Shown piece by piece: positions 12,686-26,130 of a stretch of DNA of 64,000 bases. The stretch is from Phoebastria nigripes (taxonomy: Eukaryota; Chordata; Aves; Procellariiformes; Diomedeidae), in assembly GCA_035582835.1 (NCBI GenBank), contig JAYKAV010001256.1, forward strand, positions 455,103 to 519,102, in the 5' to 3' direction. How positions within the stretch are numbered: position 1 is the stretch's first letter; the number at the start of each line of letters is the position of its first letter. The notes below the pieces were generated by a model that did no database searches, had not been told where the DNA came from, and saw nothing but the letters and a program-made list of their open reading frames with translations. Made by a program: the position numbers and the translations under genes.

Positions 12686-15220
12686 CTGGGGAAAGATAAT
12701 AGAAATCACATTAAAACACTACTGTTCACAGCTCTCACCTTAAAAAAGAGCACAAGAGCCCAGCATGGGATTTATATTTTTCATACACAGTCTTCAGTAG
12801 GATATGTTCTTTTTTTTGCCAAAACCAATTCTTTTACATGGATGACACCCAGCTGTTAAATGTATTCTCCTATGAATGTTTAAAACAAACAAACAGTACT
12901 CGAGTTAGAATATGTCCTTGCTTTGTGTCTCTAATACTTTTTTTCACTAACTAAACTCAGGATTTTCTTGTATTCTGACTTTTCAGTGTACTGATGTCTT
13001 CTTTCAGCAGCTGAAACTGACCTTAGATTGCTTACCACTATCCCTGACCTGCTGCCAGACTTCATACTTTCCTTGGCACTGCCTCTGCTGTGGACCTTAG
13101 CTGTACACAAATCACTCCCCTGTTTTTCTGTTATAATTCTCAGCTTTACGGGTTTCAGTTGCTTTGCTCAGAGTCCAGAATGCCACGTTGAGACTATTTC
13201 CCTGATTTAGCTCATGTCATACCATCAACTGAATCTCCAGCCCCCTTTTTTGGTTATCATCACCTCTGCTGGATTCCATTCGTCATCAGACACAATGCAA
13301 AACTGGCCTCTAGTCTTTCCAAGCTCCCTGTAATAAAAGTTCTCCAAATGTATCCTCTGATCTTTGTATCAGTTTATAAAGGATTTTTAAATTGTCCTTA
13401 TTTCCGGCAAAGTCAGCAGATTCTCAAGGCCAACCAGATACAGGATTTCTTCCCTGTCATAAAGGGGAGAAGAGGAAGATGACAAGCTCAAGCTGTGGCA
13501 TGATGGATCCCAGGATTAAGCATTTTCTGAGCTAAATTTGGAAAATGTCAGGCAGAGTGGGATGGGATGAACTGAAGGATACAGGGCAGGCTCCCCAAGG
13601 AAGGAGAGGGCATCAAGGACCAGACCCCAGCCTCCATGACCAAAGCTTTGGTAATCGCTGCTCTCTAAGCTTCCTTCAGCTCCTCTCTGATGATGCCTTC
13701 TCCCTTTTCCATTCTCCACACCTGCCACCTTATGCTCCTTTTGTCTTCTGTTCTGACTTTTCCAAGGAAGCTGCTGATTTCTGTCCCTCAGAAACAATAG
13801 CCTTCCCCTGTTCACTATCGCTTGAAACTTCTTGCTTAAGCCCTGTTCTCTTCCATTTCATTTTGCTGAAACTCAGTTGGAAGGACATATATTCAACACA
13901 GGCTTCTCTTGTTCACTGTTGCACATCATCCTTAGGTGAGAGCAACTGGACTTCTCATCTGCCCCTCAGAAAGGCAATTTATGAACATTTTTATGCAGCA
14001 CAAATGTGAAAGGAATATTCCAGTCTGCTGCTTAATTCAACTGCATTATGTATGTGATGAATACAATGTACCTCTTTTGCTTCGTTCCTGACTCTGATTA
14101 TATGCGGGAAGAGGTATTAACATGGTTAAGGGAAACATTCCTCTCCTTCTCTTCCTGTCTTTTCAGATAGTAATCGCACAATGCGCATCCTGTGTTGTTT
14201 CCACGTGTCCTTATAGTCAAGTCGGTTTGAGTGTTACAGAATTACAGCAACCTCAATAAAATACAAAGCATTGCCAGCTCTGACTGTTAAGCCAGTTTGA
14301 TATGCTGTGAACTATATTTGCCTGACCAAGATAAAAGAGGTTTAGAAAAGAAAGGAATTTGGCAACTGTTATTACTAAGGAGCCCTCTGTTCGCTTTAAA
14401 GGAAGCACACTGCAGTGGTGCGTTTCAAGTGCATCATTTGCAAGGAGATATCTACCTATACAATATGAGACATAAATTGTTTAAGATACACTGTGTTGTG
14501 TACATGGTTCACAGCAAACTTACTCTGTAATTTCACTTTTCAGCTAGGCTGATGGAATTTTCCGCCCCCCCCGTCTCAGATTTCAAATGCTCAGTAATGG
14601 AGCCTGTTCTTTCAAGGCACTGGAAGAGGATAGTCTGCAGCTCTTTTCAACAAGAAGAAAGAATAATTGCCTTTAACTAGTGAGAGGTTGCTGAGAAAGA
14701 CTTACATGTTTTCTGACAAGACAGCTGATCACTCAGTACAAGATCAGATAAATTACTGGCCATCTACAATAAGACTGGTACTCTACAGAGCCCTTTATGG
14801 AGAAGGGCTTTCAGCATAACCTGGAAAGTGCTGCTGCAAATGTCAAGGCAACGGCAAGAACAAGACTTCCTTTGTAGCATACCATAATGAATAAAGACAA
14901 AAGAGGCTTCTGGATTTTTTCCACTGCTACTTGTGTGACTTTTCCATATATAAAGATATATAATTATTGTTTGATCATTCAGATTCCAACAAACAATATC
15001 TAAGATGCTGAAATTATAGTAACTCGCTAGTGTGGTTATGGTAGCAACAACCCAAACGCACACCACTTTTCTTGTAAAGTTTAGCATCAGAGGGTAAGAT
15101 CATTTCGTTTGTTTGTTTACGTTATACAGAACTTTAAAACACCATCTCCCATGTTCAAGTAGGCCTTCAAAAGGCCCATGAATACACCTCTGGTGATTTG
15201 TTCTCATTTACTTGGTTTAA

Positions 15221-15259
15221 AATAATTGGTTAATAATACATTAATAATTAACCATTATT
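15221..15259. repeat. AT-rich inverted repeat
   Basis: Left arm aataattggttaat (15221-15234) and right arm attaaccattatt (15247-15259) are nearly complementary with a 12-base loop. It could extrude as a hairpin or be a remnant of a small AT-rich transposable element. Confidence 0.75.
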
Positions 15260-16044
15260 AAAAACAGAAGGGCTTTCTGCTCCACAGTTTCCCACTCATT
15301 TGGATGGTGAATTACAAGGCTGAATTGAAACAAAGGCACACCCAGGAAATCTATGACCTAGAAATCTTCACGTGGGCAGAGACCTGCATATTTAAGGATT
15401 ACTGCTCAGTACAGGGACCGATACACGGCTGCAGATGGATTCCGTAGCAGCCTTACACATGCCACAGTTGCTGCCCTCTGAGGGATCTGTAGGTCAAAAG
15501 CAGCATCTTAGATTCCCCTGAAAACCAACAGGAAGCCAATGCTGGGGCCCTGGTATCTCACGCTCATGGCAAGATGATCCATTTAACAAGCCCACTGGGT
15601 GGAAATGCACACACAAATATCTTTTTGACACTCCAGGTATTAATCTGTCTTCCTAAAGGCAGAGAGTAATCTGTGACCCAAACCCAGATGATTCTGAACC
15701 AAAAGACAGAGTTGAATAAATGGTGTTCATATCAGCCAGAGTAAGCACTCTAGTGAAATGGGAGACACTCATGTGGCTCAACTGAAGTGCCCAAGAAAGC
15801 TAGGTATATAACCCACAAAGGGAGGTAAGCTCCTCTGAAAGTGGATTAAGAACAAAAGTTTAAATATTCTGACTCACAGTGAAGGAGCTTCTCCTTCTCC
15901 ACTGACTCTATAGGGAGCCTTGTGGGGAACAAACCCTGAACTTCTGCCCCCACCTAAAGTTAGGAGGTGTGAGTAGGAATATGCTGTGGGAGATGGAAAA
16001 AAACCTCCTTTTGTCTCCAGCTCTACAGATTTGAAAAGGAGCTT

Positions 16045-16086
16045 GGAAATGCAAACCAAGTGTAAGGAAATGCAAACCAAGTGTAA
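16045..16086. repeat. Perfect 21-bp tandem duplication
   Basis: Two adjacent identical 21-bp copies (16045-16065 and 16066-16086), each starting ggaaatgcaaaccaag and ending tgtaa. Complete identity suggests a recent replication-slippage duplication. Intronic; no protein effect expected. Confidence 0.97.
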
Positions 16087-17261
16087 CCTGAGTCAGCAAG
16101 AAGTTTGACATAACAGCTCTCAGGGATGCAGATTGCCACATCCATCTTACTGGGCTGTGAACTCTGAAACACCTCCTGGGTTTTAGCCTGGACCACACTG
16201 CTTCAGCAGAGAGCTCCCCGCCTGCGGGGTGTGCGGCCGTCCTTATCTCTTGGCTGGGCTGCAGTGATGTGACCCAAGCTCAGCTGGAGGGGGAGAGGAC
16301 ATGGGGTTGGACAGAGTTTAGCTCTCTTGGGAAGGAGCCAGCCTGCCTTCCAAAGAAGCAATGGGCTGGGGTGAAGGCCTGACCTGTTGCCTTAGCAAAG
16401 CTCCTTGTGTGGGCACTAACTTTTTACACTACCTCCCTCCCCAAATTTATAAATCTGCACTTAGTTTGTTGGACTGTTTGAGCCAAAAAAGGCCTTGAAA
16501 AGGTTGATGCACGGCATTCTGGCATTTCCCACATGCAACATTTTGATTTCTCAGTCTGAAATGTGTTCTTACTAAAAGTACTTCAGTTTGTTTTTTAAAT
16601 GTTTAAATAACCTAAAAATTTCAGGTCAAATGAAAATCCTTCCAAAACCATTTATTAAAAATACTTTTCACTTGAGCAGAAAAATGTATTACATTGTTTG
16701 CTGGGGTAAGCCTCCTTCCCAGTCGTCCCAATGTTTTCACTTTTGGCCAGAGTATCCAGTTCTTCCTGCCATTACTCCACTCCTAGCCTTACTCTAACCC
16801 TGCCCCGCTCCCCACAGCCAGGCTGCCAGCAATCACTCATAGCTCAGGCAGACTTGCGAGGCCTGCAGCAATGAAAAAGGTACTTAATTTTTGTATAATC
16901 AGTGTCTTAAAAGAAAGTATCATTACGGGGTCGTGCCACACAATAATAGAGCGCTCTGCTAAGCAAACAATAATGCCACATTTACAAGTCATGTTTTCTG
17001 AAGTTGCTTCCAGAGAGAAAATTCCCAATGTGACATTTTGCCTGTCCATATGCAGCTAGGGGGTTGTGTTGTTGCTAAGGTCACAGCAATCATAACTAGT
17101 AGCAAACAAATCCACAGATCCGACCCGTTTCCATTCTACTGCAGCATTGCCAAGCTGGGTGAGGTGTACTTTGCAAAAGGCACAGGCATGAATATAATTT
17201 CCACAAGAAAAATGTTAACCAAAGGGAAGAGGGGAAGAGTTAATCAAGTATAAATTCCTAC

Positions 17262-17363
17262 CTCTGCCACAGTCAGGGCCCAGAAAGCCAAGGAAGCAAT
17301 GGCAAGTCCCAGACACGCAGTCTCCATTCCCATAGCAATTACTGGGACAATTATCCACTGATT
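17262..17363 (-). CDS. TENM1: Teneurin-1 internal exon: EGF-like repeat 1
   Basis: Short internal exon of 102 nt: two bases, 33 codons, one base. The acceptor is ...ttttgttttccag before aatcag; the donor is ggcagag followed by gtagga. The frame has no in-frame start codon, so a scan for ATG-initiated frames misses it. The peptide [20 protein letters not shown] (residues 1-20) continues [13 protein letters not shown]. It holds the complete six-cysteine pattern C-x3-C-x5-C-x4-C-x1-C-x8-C of a teneurin (tenascin-type) EGF repeat. The exon has phase-1 borders on both sides and would be skippable without frame loss. It joins the preceding exon through a Glu codon and the following exon through an Ala codon (GCC). 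Role: first module of the rod-like extracellular stalk of the homodimer. Confidence 0.93.
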
Positions 17364-20300
17364 CTGGAAAACAAAAGAGAATTCAGATACTTCTTTAGGC
17401 AAGAAAACACCTCTGAGTTTGGGAGGGCTCTGGATGGCAGGACAGCTGAAACTTCAAAGCAATCGCTGCACTTGGGGCTGAAAGCATTAGTCTGAGCTCC
17501 ACTACACGGTGCTNATCCATTTACACCAAGGGATGGCAGGAGCCACTGCAAACCCTATGATTAAATCGCAGCTGCTTAGCACCCACCAGGCTTTGTCCTC
17601 ACTCAGTACCTGAAAACTTCCAAATGTCTTTTCTTCCTGCTTATTTTTCCAACAATTTTCTATCTTTGAATTTATTGGAGAGAAGCAATACACACCGTTC
17701 TCATGGCAGAACATGCACCCTTGGTCTGATTTTGTTGACTCGGGTGAGTGAACTTGGGGCATTTATTTGTGCCAAACAGAGCTGAGCTATGATAGAAATG
17801 TTCCCCTGTGAAGTTACTGAACACAGACCATCGGTTCATTCTGTCTGCCTGTTGAAGGATTATTTCTAACTGAATGCCTTCTGGTTTGTTCTGCAATATT
17901 ACACAAACAGCCCAAAGTGCTGGGGCTAATATTGTATCTTGGTGGAACAGGAATGGGACTATTCCACACTTTCTTCTGTTTCTAGTTATCATCTTAAATT
18001 CCCTGACTTTGGCAAAAACACTGGCTATTCATCTTTCAAGGAAAGTTAACAGGTAAGCAAAATGTTATCTAGCACTTTTATTTTGAGGACAGTTCAGAAT
18101 ATTGGGGCTAAAAATTATCTTTCATAAAAGAACACAAGCTGGTAAACATTACATATCAAAAATTTGAGAACGAAAATAATTTTATTTTCTTGACTAAACT
18201 GTGAGTGAAGACTGAGTAAATGTGAGTGGGGCTTGGAAAGATGATGGAATACCATGATTCATTCCACACTATTATTTCACATTTTCTCCGAGGGAGATGC
18301 ATATCAGATTAAAACTGGATTCAGTTATACAGGAGGGGCAGCGGCAGTACATCTATCATTGAGTGGGGTGGAAATCTCAGCCATGTGAATAATGACTGCG
18401 CTTTCATAGACGTACTTCATGAGGCCTTGTGGTAGCAAAGATATTTGTAAACTTCCTATCGGTGCAAGTGAAGAGAAACAGCTGCAGCAGAGATGTGCAG
18501 ATTAGTTTCTAATCACAAATGAAAGGAAGCCTGTTTCTGGATGGGTGTTCTCCAAACAACAGAGGTTTCTGAAGGACATTTTAAAGGACGTGGTGTAATT
18601 TAATCATTCATAAAGGGCAGCAGCAGTTTTAATTAATAAAAACAGTTTCAAGCATTTATGTTTTAAGTCTTGGCATCAGACATCTCCTAATCAGATAGCT
18701 CCATGCAGCAAGGAAAGTACAAGGAAGTGCTGTCAGTTTTCTAACACTTAAGCTCTATAGTTAAGCAGATATTCACTTTATGGTGTATGGAAGTACAATC
18801 ACAGCATCTAGTCAACACTTTGGGACTGAGCTGCCATCCTTATTCCAATCAAATAGCAGCCATGCTTCCTAGAATAAAGAAATAGCAACTCAGGCCTTGT
18901 GCATTTATACTGATATTTAGGTATACTAACTCTCACTTAATAGCAGGTATAAACACAAATCCATCCTGTAAATGAACAGTTAATATTAGCCCGTATGTAT
19001 ACAATCTTCAGAACTTTGTGATGTTTTAATTTCACTGCTGAAAATGAAAATAATTTTGCTTTATGCATTTTTTTCTCTATGCTTTTTTTTACAATGTTTA
19101 TATCCTTCTTGTCTTCAAGAAATATACGCAGAAATTTAGGAAAAAAGGTTATTTGATTATGCACATACAAATACTTAAACATATGAAGAACATACAGAGT
19201 GTGAGTACTGTGAAACAAGGTAATGAGACAGGCAAGGAGATTTAACAGCTCCTGTTGCTGAAAGGGTCAGTCCTTTTCCTCCAATCCTCTCATCCTAGGT
19301 ACAAGTCTAAGCTCCCTCTTCATGTGCTGGTTCTGGCACTTGTCAGACCCTTCAATGAGTTGGTTAAGCTCAAAAGGTGGCAAAAAAAATTAATGCAGCA
19401 GAGAAAAAAACAAGTGAACTGTTTTCTACTGCCTGAAAACTGGGAGCAGAAAGAGTAGGGCCATGCTATTCAGCATCAGTGCAGTACTTAGACGTCTCAT
19501 GAAACCTCACCATCACACTGTCATTCTGGGACGGGTCTGCAAGCTGTAGCAACACTGCGTAGAGGTTACATATTCATGACCTTTGAAGTCAACGGGAATA
19601 CCTATGTCAGTGCTTGATGCAGGACAGACTCCCAGTGTTATGACAACACCTATAGTATATTAAAAACTTTTTTTAAAAGCTTTTTTCAAGCTTTTGCTTT
19701 AAAGGACTAAATTGAGTCCTTGAAAAGGAGTAAAATATCCATACAACTTTCTTGGCATATTTATGTAATATAATAAGTAATATTTATGCAAAATAATAAA
19801 AAAATCAAAGCAACATCTAAAAAGCAACGTAACATCAGGCATGGCAGCTGTTCCAAAGTGTAACNATGCACCACATCAGCTAAAGGGTAATCTTTGTTAC
19901 TGGAAATAATATTTTGCATTTATAGTGTGGTTCAGCTGATGTACTTGTGATGCCTAGGACAAGACGGGCAAGACTCAGTACACCAATTAGATGTCTACTG
20001 TAGGTTAAACCGAATGACTCTCGTCCACTATATTGCCTATGTATAATGGGATCCAGAAGTTCAGAGTGACCACAGAAATGGAGCAAACCTGTGTTTAGGT
20101 AACCAAACTTTCCTGACTCTTAGGGTGAATCCATTTAATGAACTTTACTCCAGTCGTGCGTCCTTTCCTCCTCTGACTAGTTCAGATGTAGATATTGTCA
20201 TCAAAGACACCGATAATTGGTCAGATCCCATTCACAGTGACCGACACTAATGCATGTCAAAAAATATTCACGTGTATTTTGTGGTTCATCTACAGATCTG

Positions 20301-23300
20301 GCATTTTACTTTGCAAAAATGCAATGATATGCACACATATCACTTCATATATCACTATCTCCTCAATCCTTGATTTCCCAGACTCTTCTTGGCAAGTGTG
20401 CGCTAACTGCATCATACCATGTGGTGGCCAACACAAAAGGAATAAAAAAAGGTACCCATTGTACCTTCTTCACTGAAGCACTCAGTAACTCCTAATTGTG
20501 GCCTGACCACCCTATACTATTAATAATAGAGCAGGCCTTTAAAAATCCCTTCATCTTACTTCATTGCTTTCTCTGATGCTCCTTGTTTTTCTAATATAGC
20601 CAAAAGTAACATTTCTAATGTGCTCTCATTTTACACTAGCTCACTTTGCCCTGGAATAACCTGCCTGATAGAGATGAGATGAAGTGAAAAGAAACTCTTC
20701 CCCTGCAGTGGCTGGTGCCACTTACCATTTTTTAGCAGTTAAGGATACAAACTTGCCTGGTGTGACTCACGGCAATTAAGGTCTCTGCACACTCCCAAAA
20801 GTTCTTCACTACTGAGAATCAACTCTGAAAAGCGATGAAGATTCATGCAGTACATCTTTGTCTCAAAGCTACTCCAAACCAGCTCAAAAAGTATTTCCAC
20901 AAAGGAAGCATTAAATGAAACTGCTTTTTTCTCATGAACTCCAGAGCTAATGAGAGCGAACAAAGCTTGTGACTAGGCTTGTGATCAACAAGTCTGGAAG
21001 TTGTGTGTGCAATACTGAGCATGGTCCTATTTATATTCTTAGGTACAATCACAAACTGGAATTTCTTTTTACTTTGAAGATTGCAGGCATTAGCAAGTCA
21101 TACGCNCTTAAGACTTCCCATAAAGAACCTCTATCTTCATCCCAGGACTGAATTTAGTTTCAATGGTTGCAGTCTGTGCCAGTTGGAGAGCTGACTTGAC
21201 TTTCTGGCCCTTCTGAAATGTACACGGCACGTGTACACACATCCGCACACACTGCTCTAATACCTAACTTTCAAATCAAACAGGAGGTGGTGGGCGACTT
21301 GGCGTAAGAAATTAGGGAATCATCATGGAGGAACCCTAGAAAGAATGAAGAATCAAATGNACAAATTTGCACATCTGTTGCAGAAGCTAGGACTTAGCCT
21401 AATTATTATCTAATGGGACTTAGATGATAGAAGAGATCAAACTCTTAACTTTTAGGGAGACCTTAAGTTAGTGGCACAAAGCAATTTTCTGTCTTTTAAG
21501 TATGTCTATAGTCAACATTGCCACAGAGGTGACAAACTGTCAATCAGTAAATAAAAACAGGTCACTGCAGTTATGGCTAGGTTCTAGTCTCCATTCTACA
21601 ACTTATTCTGTAAGCTGCTACACGTAATTATAAGGATATTTTCCAATATATACAAAATTCCATATGGTGTTTTATGAATAATGCCATGGGAACTGCTTTA
21701 GAGAATCATGACAATGTTTTGTTTTGTTTTGTTTTATTTAGTTGTTAAAGTTCACTGTGAGACCATGGACAATTCTTTTTTAGAAAGAGATATATGTTCT
21801 CTGCTTTCAGTCTGACTCCCACAGCTTTCTCTTGGCTTCCAAATCTCTGATCTGATTGACACCAGCTGGTAAGGGCAAAGATTATTAATTGGAGGGTCAG
21901 CCAATGGATGATGCATGATGCTTTCATATGGTTTTGCTATCGTGTCCAAAGAGAACATTGAAATGCAGCTCCCATGCCACCTTCCAACAACCAACAGCAG
22001 CAAGAGCAAACCTCCTGAAAGCAAACAACTCACACTGGGGACACACCAGCAAAACTTAAGNTGGTGTGGTTTCAAATGGGGATTGAAGAAGCTTGCATAT
22101 GGAAGTAATTGTCCTNCCAGCTTCAAAATCTAATTAGCAACTGAAAAAACAAGTCATTTCCTGAATAAATACTGTAAGCATGCAGAGCTCCTCTGAGAGA
22201 AGGAGTAAATGACATAACGAGACACACTGCCTTCAGATCCACACTGTCTCATTTTGGAGAATGGTACAGAAATGCCTTGTCTGAGGCAGCAGGTATTCCC
22301 TACCCTAGTCCAGCCTACCAAACTCAGAAAAAGGAGGACGTACAAAAGTGCTTCTAGATTCAAAAAAATGAGAGATGGAAAACATTCATGAAGCGTGAAA
22401 GCCTAAACTTCTCCAAGAGCAAAACGCTTCTTCTGAAGTACTCTTTAAAGTCCTTCCTGCTCAAAAGCTTTAATTATCAAAGCAGAAAAAGAAACAGAAC
22501 ATGGTCTGGAGCAAACCACGTTTACTTCATGCACCATGTTGACTTACAGCTGCTGAGGATACTTTGGGATTTTTGCCATTTGTCTCAGGGGACTTTTTTC
22601 AGTACGAATCATCTCACAGCTGGTAGACTTTGAGGGAAACTTGGCTAAAACCTTTATCTCATTGCTTGTTTTCCCACTGCAATCACGCCTTACCCTGAGA
22701 GAAGCTATAGACTGGCACGATCCTGCCCAGACCCATAATAAGACTTCACACTACACTATCTTTCATTTAAGGATATCACCGAGTTCAATAGGAAATTGCT
22801 AATTGTTACCATTCCCATTTTTTTAGGCTGGTAATCTGAGGAGTAGACAAATACACCGTTCGCTTCATACCATAAACTGATTCATGTGACAGCGACAAAG
22901 CTCCCAGGCTAATGGTCTGCTCAGGGGACCACTTTGCTGCTGACAAAAAGCCCCGTGAAAGCCAACTCCACTGTGGTGAGCTCTACAAAGATCTGTCAGC
23001 CTGGCTTACAATTACCTACGTGAATTACCTTTATCCAGATGAAATACAATAAACACATTAAGGACATGGAACAAACTGTTAGACTCTTGATGGACTTCTT
23101 TTTTATATACTCACCGTATTTGTTGGTCAGCAGTATAGCTACTTTAACAGTATTTCCGCCTTATTTATTTACTATGCAACATTCAACTTAATAGCTTGTT
23201 TCTGTATCTTTGGGCCAGAGGCCAAGGCAGATGTTTGCCTGACACCAAATCCTATTAGAGGCTGCAGTAACACAATTGTGTGTTAAAGATAAATATTTTA

Positions 23301-26047
23301 TAGCCTACACTTGCCACCAAGCATCATCATTCCCTAGGCATTTAGAGGCAACTATCTATTGGCAAAGAAAAAATAGTTATCTAGCTGGCAATTGAAGGCA
23401 GTAGCTTTCCTGGGAGTTAATAAGCACCAGGACTGCTTTCTAAGAACTGATTAAATGCCATTCAGTGCAGTGTGGTTGTATGAATTCAAATGTAACTATT
23501 TCATTCAATAACCTCAAAGAGTTGTTCTGGAACTGGCAGTGTTTGGTGTCAGAAACATGTAGGAATTGTGCTGCAGTAGAAGAATTATACTTTAATGAAT
23601 CAATGCTAATCTCAGTTTCTGGAATGAAGGTTCAAAGAAAATGAAACATGTTGTACCAATGAGAATATTCAATATTAGAAGTGAGATGCAAAGAAAAAAG
23701 CAGGGTTTTTTAGGTATCCTCACTGTTTGGCCCCTTGAACTAGTAGTCTATTCCACCTCTACACAAGAAATGGCCTCAAAATCTTTTGCTCTGTGCTGGT
23801 GAGAAGATATATGTAGCTGCTCAGCCTAAAGTAAATTGCCACATCTACTAATCTACCAACCCAGGGAGATACTGCATACATACTGACTGGTGTAATAAAA
23901 AGTTCTAACCTTTCCTTATAAACATCAACCCTCTGTATATACAGATGCATTTATTTAAAAATAGTAAGTAAATTAAAAAAAAAAATCTGGAGGTAAAACA
24001 AATACTTAGAGGGGAATTGTTTACTGTATCAAATAAATACATATATTTATTGTCACACAGAAAGCAATTGTTCTGACTGTCCACTGACCTATTTTCTGCC
24101 AAGTCATGTTTCCCTGGCTAAAGAAGATGCTTTGCTGTGAGGGAGGGAGCACACATGGAGCAGGGCAGCAGGTAGGTAGATTCTATGGTTCATAGCTAAC
24201 CTTGAAATCCTCTGTGTGAGCCACATCAATGCAAAAGGGCCATGAGGAGTGCACAGCATCCCTCTCACCCTACAATGAATTACATCCCATGGGAAAGTGA
24301 AGAGACACCACATTACTTCATCTTATTCTCTGCTGCTGCACCAGAGCANCCGTAGCAAGCCACATATTCTTTCTCCTAGACCTGCTTGTCCAGGATAAAG
24401 CTGTCACCTACAAGCTCACTGAAATAACATCTCTCTTTCACAAAAATGCTCCCTGTCACTGCCCCAACTACGTTAGCAATAATTTTAATACGAAGTCAGG
24501 CAGTATGACATGAAAGGCAAAGAAGATTCTGAAGCTCTGTGAACACATTTAATTTACTTCCCAGTTGCAGAGCTTGCAGTCTTGTTTATTTTTCAAAGAA
24601 AGGATGCTACTCAATTGCATTTCACTGCAGGGTAGGTGGGATTCTAAGCCTAGAGAACCGTCACCTGCCCTTGTCATTGTGATAACAATGCCAAGGGAGA
24701 TGTGGAGGTGAGAGGGGATAAAACAGGTTTTAGATATCTCGAAACATCAGATTTGACATTATGAGCCAAAAAAAAGAAAGGGGGAAAAAAAAATGCCCTG
24801 GAAACAAAGGAAACGTGGAAATGCTGGGTCTGGTATTCTCTTGCTCCTCCTCTTCCTTCCCCAGCTGAAGTTTGAAAGGACTGATTCCTTCTTATGGTAC
24901 ATCCTCACCTGCTGAGATTTCGATTTTTCTGCTTCATTTGTGTTTTATAAGGCTTTTACATTTCTAGCTCAAGTAATCCACACCTGGCAGCCAGGGATGT
25001 GAAAGTCTTGACAGCATCATGGAAACTCAGTCATTATTTCTGAGCGCTCTTTCACAGTTTCCTCTTCTGTAGGGCACCTAGTGTGATGCCGATACTGCTA
25101 ATACCACTTGACGTTGTGCCAGATTTTGATTTTTTTTTCTTTGTCTGAAGGCTGGGAATCTGTTTTAATTAAAGATCCATGCATATAACCCTGTTTTGCT
25201 CTCATATCCCAGTGGAACTCTAACCTTCACATGCAGGTATAAGGATGCTAAATTAGGAAAANGGCAACAGGCAGGCAGTCCTTTAAACAACTCCTTAAAT
25301 CACTCCTGATTCTGGAAAATCAGAGTGAAGTACAGTAATCACAGTATCCAATTGCATGTTATTCTCCCCCCACTCTTTTTCTGTAAGAACTTTAAAAAAA
25401 AAGCAATTTGCAATGGCAGATACCCCACATCTCCATCAGTGTACTGACAGCAAATACCTGCTCCAGCCAGCAGTGACTCTAGAAGCTGGATCGTTTTAAA
25501 AGTTGATGGTGAAGCACAAAAGGTTTGGCATTCAGGATCAGTTTGGGTTGCTTATTGAAATCATCAAGAGCTGCTGAGTTTGCCAAATTTGACAGTACAT
25601 CATGTGAGCACATTTTCCCTTGAGATGTCTGTACTTTTGCTTCTAGGCCTGGCTTGAGATATCTATCCAGGTACTCAAATGGCTCTCACCACAATAATGT
25701 CAGTCTTTCTCACACTATTTCAAGCACATTCGACTCCAGGCCCAGCTGGAAATACTACAAAAACAGCTTTTTTGTGCACTATTTTTGAACTTCTGTTCTA
25801 CAGAAACAGGGACCAAGTGGGAATAGTTTGGGGAGTAAATAAAGAGAACAAGCCCAACCATTTCAGAAGCCTATGCCACATTTGGTCTGAATTTGGTTTG
25901 CCCTTTGAGAGCGCGCTTTATCTCACTGATTCATTCCTTTCTCTTACTGCTTCCTTTTTAAGAAGAAATCTTTCCAGTGCTGAATGCCTTATAATCTAAA
26001 GCTATCAGATGGTTGAAAGCATAAGGCGTAATGGGATTTCAAAACCA

Positions 26048-26130
26048 CTTGGGCACTGGTCTATGTATACTACCATTTAAGTTAATGGTAAAATCTCCTT
26101 TGACTTCACCAACTTTTAGAAAATCCTGCT
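26048..26130. mobile_element. Possible palindromic short-element relic
   Basis: The stretch accatttaagttaatggtaa followed by aatctcctttgacttcacca resembles the widespread amniote pattern of paired attgaagtcaatgg blocks around a cctttgactt core. Short and diverged, so this is weak. Confidence 0.25.

Larger units (their letters stand above)
12686..17261 (-). other. TENM1: Intron of TENM1 between the EGF 1 and EGF 2-3 exons
   Basis: A 4576 bp phase-1 intron. It contains the longest open frame of the window (plus strand 13545-14009, 154 codons), which is low in conserved-looking sequence and judged accidental. It also contains an AT-rich inverted repeat at 15221-15259, a perfect 21-bp tandem duplication at 16045-16086, and a locally GC-rich, CpG-containing patch at about 16200-16340 with no gene attached. 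Confidence 0.88.

Noticed and set aside
12474..12743. Plus-strand open frames over the EGF 2-3 exon
   Set aside because: Antisense shadows of the TENM1 coding exon.
13545..14009. Plus-strand open frame of 154 codons, the longest in the window
   Set aside because: About one open run of this length is expected by chance in 64 kb on six frames at this base composition. It has no recognisable domain, and the overlapping minus-strand frame is also open.
21752..22126. Minus-strand open frame of 124 codons with a leucine-rich stretch
   Set aside because: Interrupted by several N bases; the Leu run comes from a ctg/tgg-rich patch; no family resemblance.
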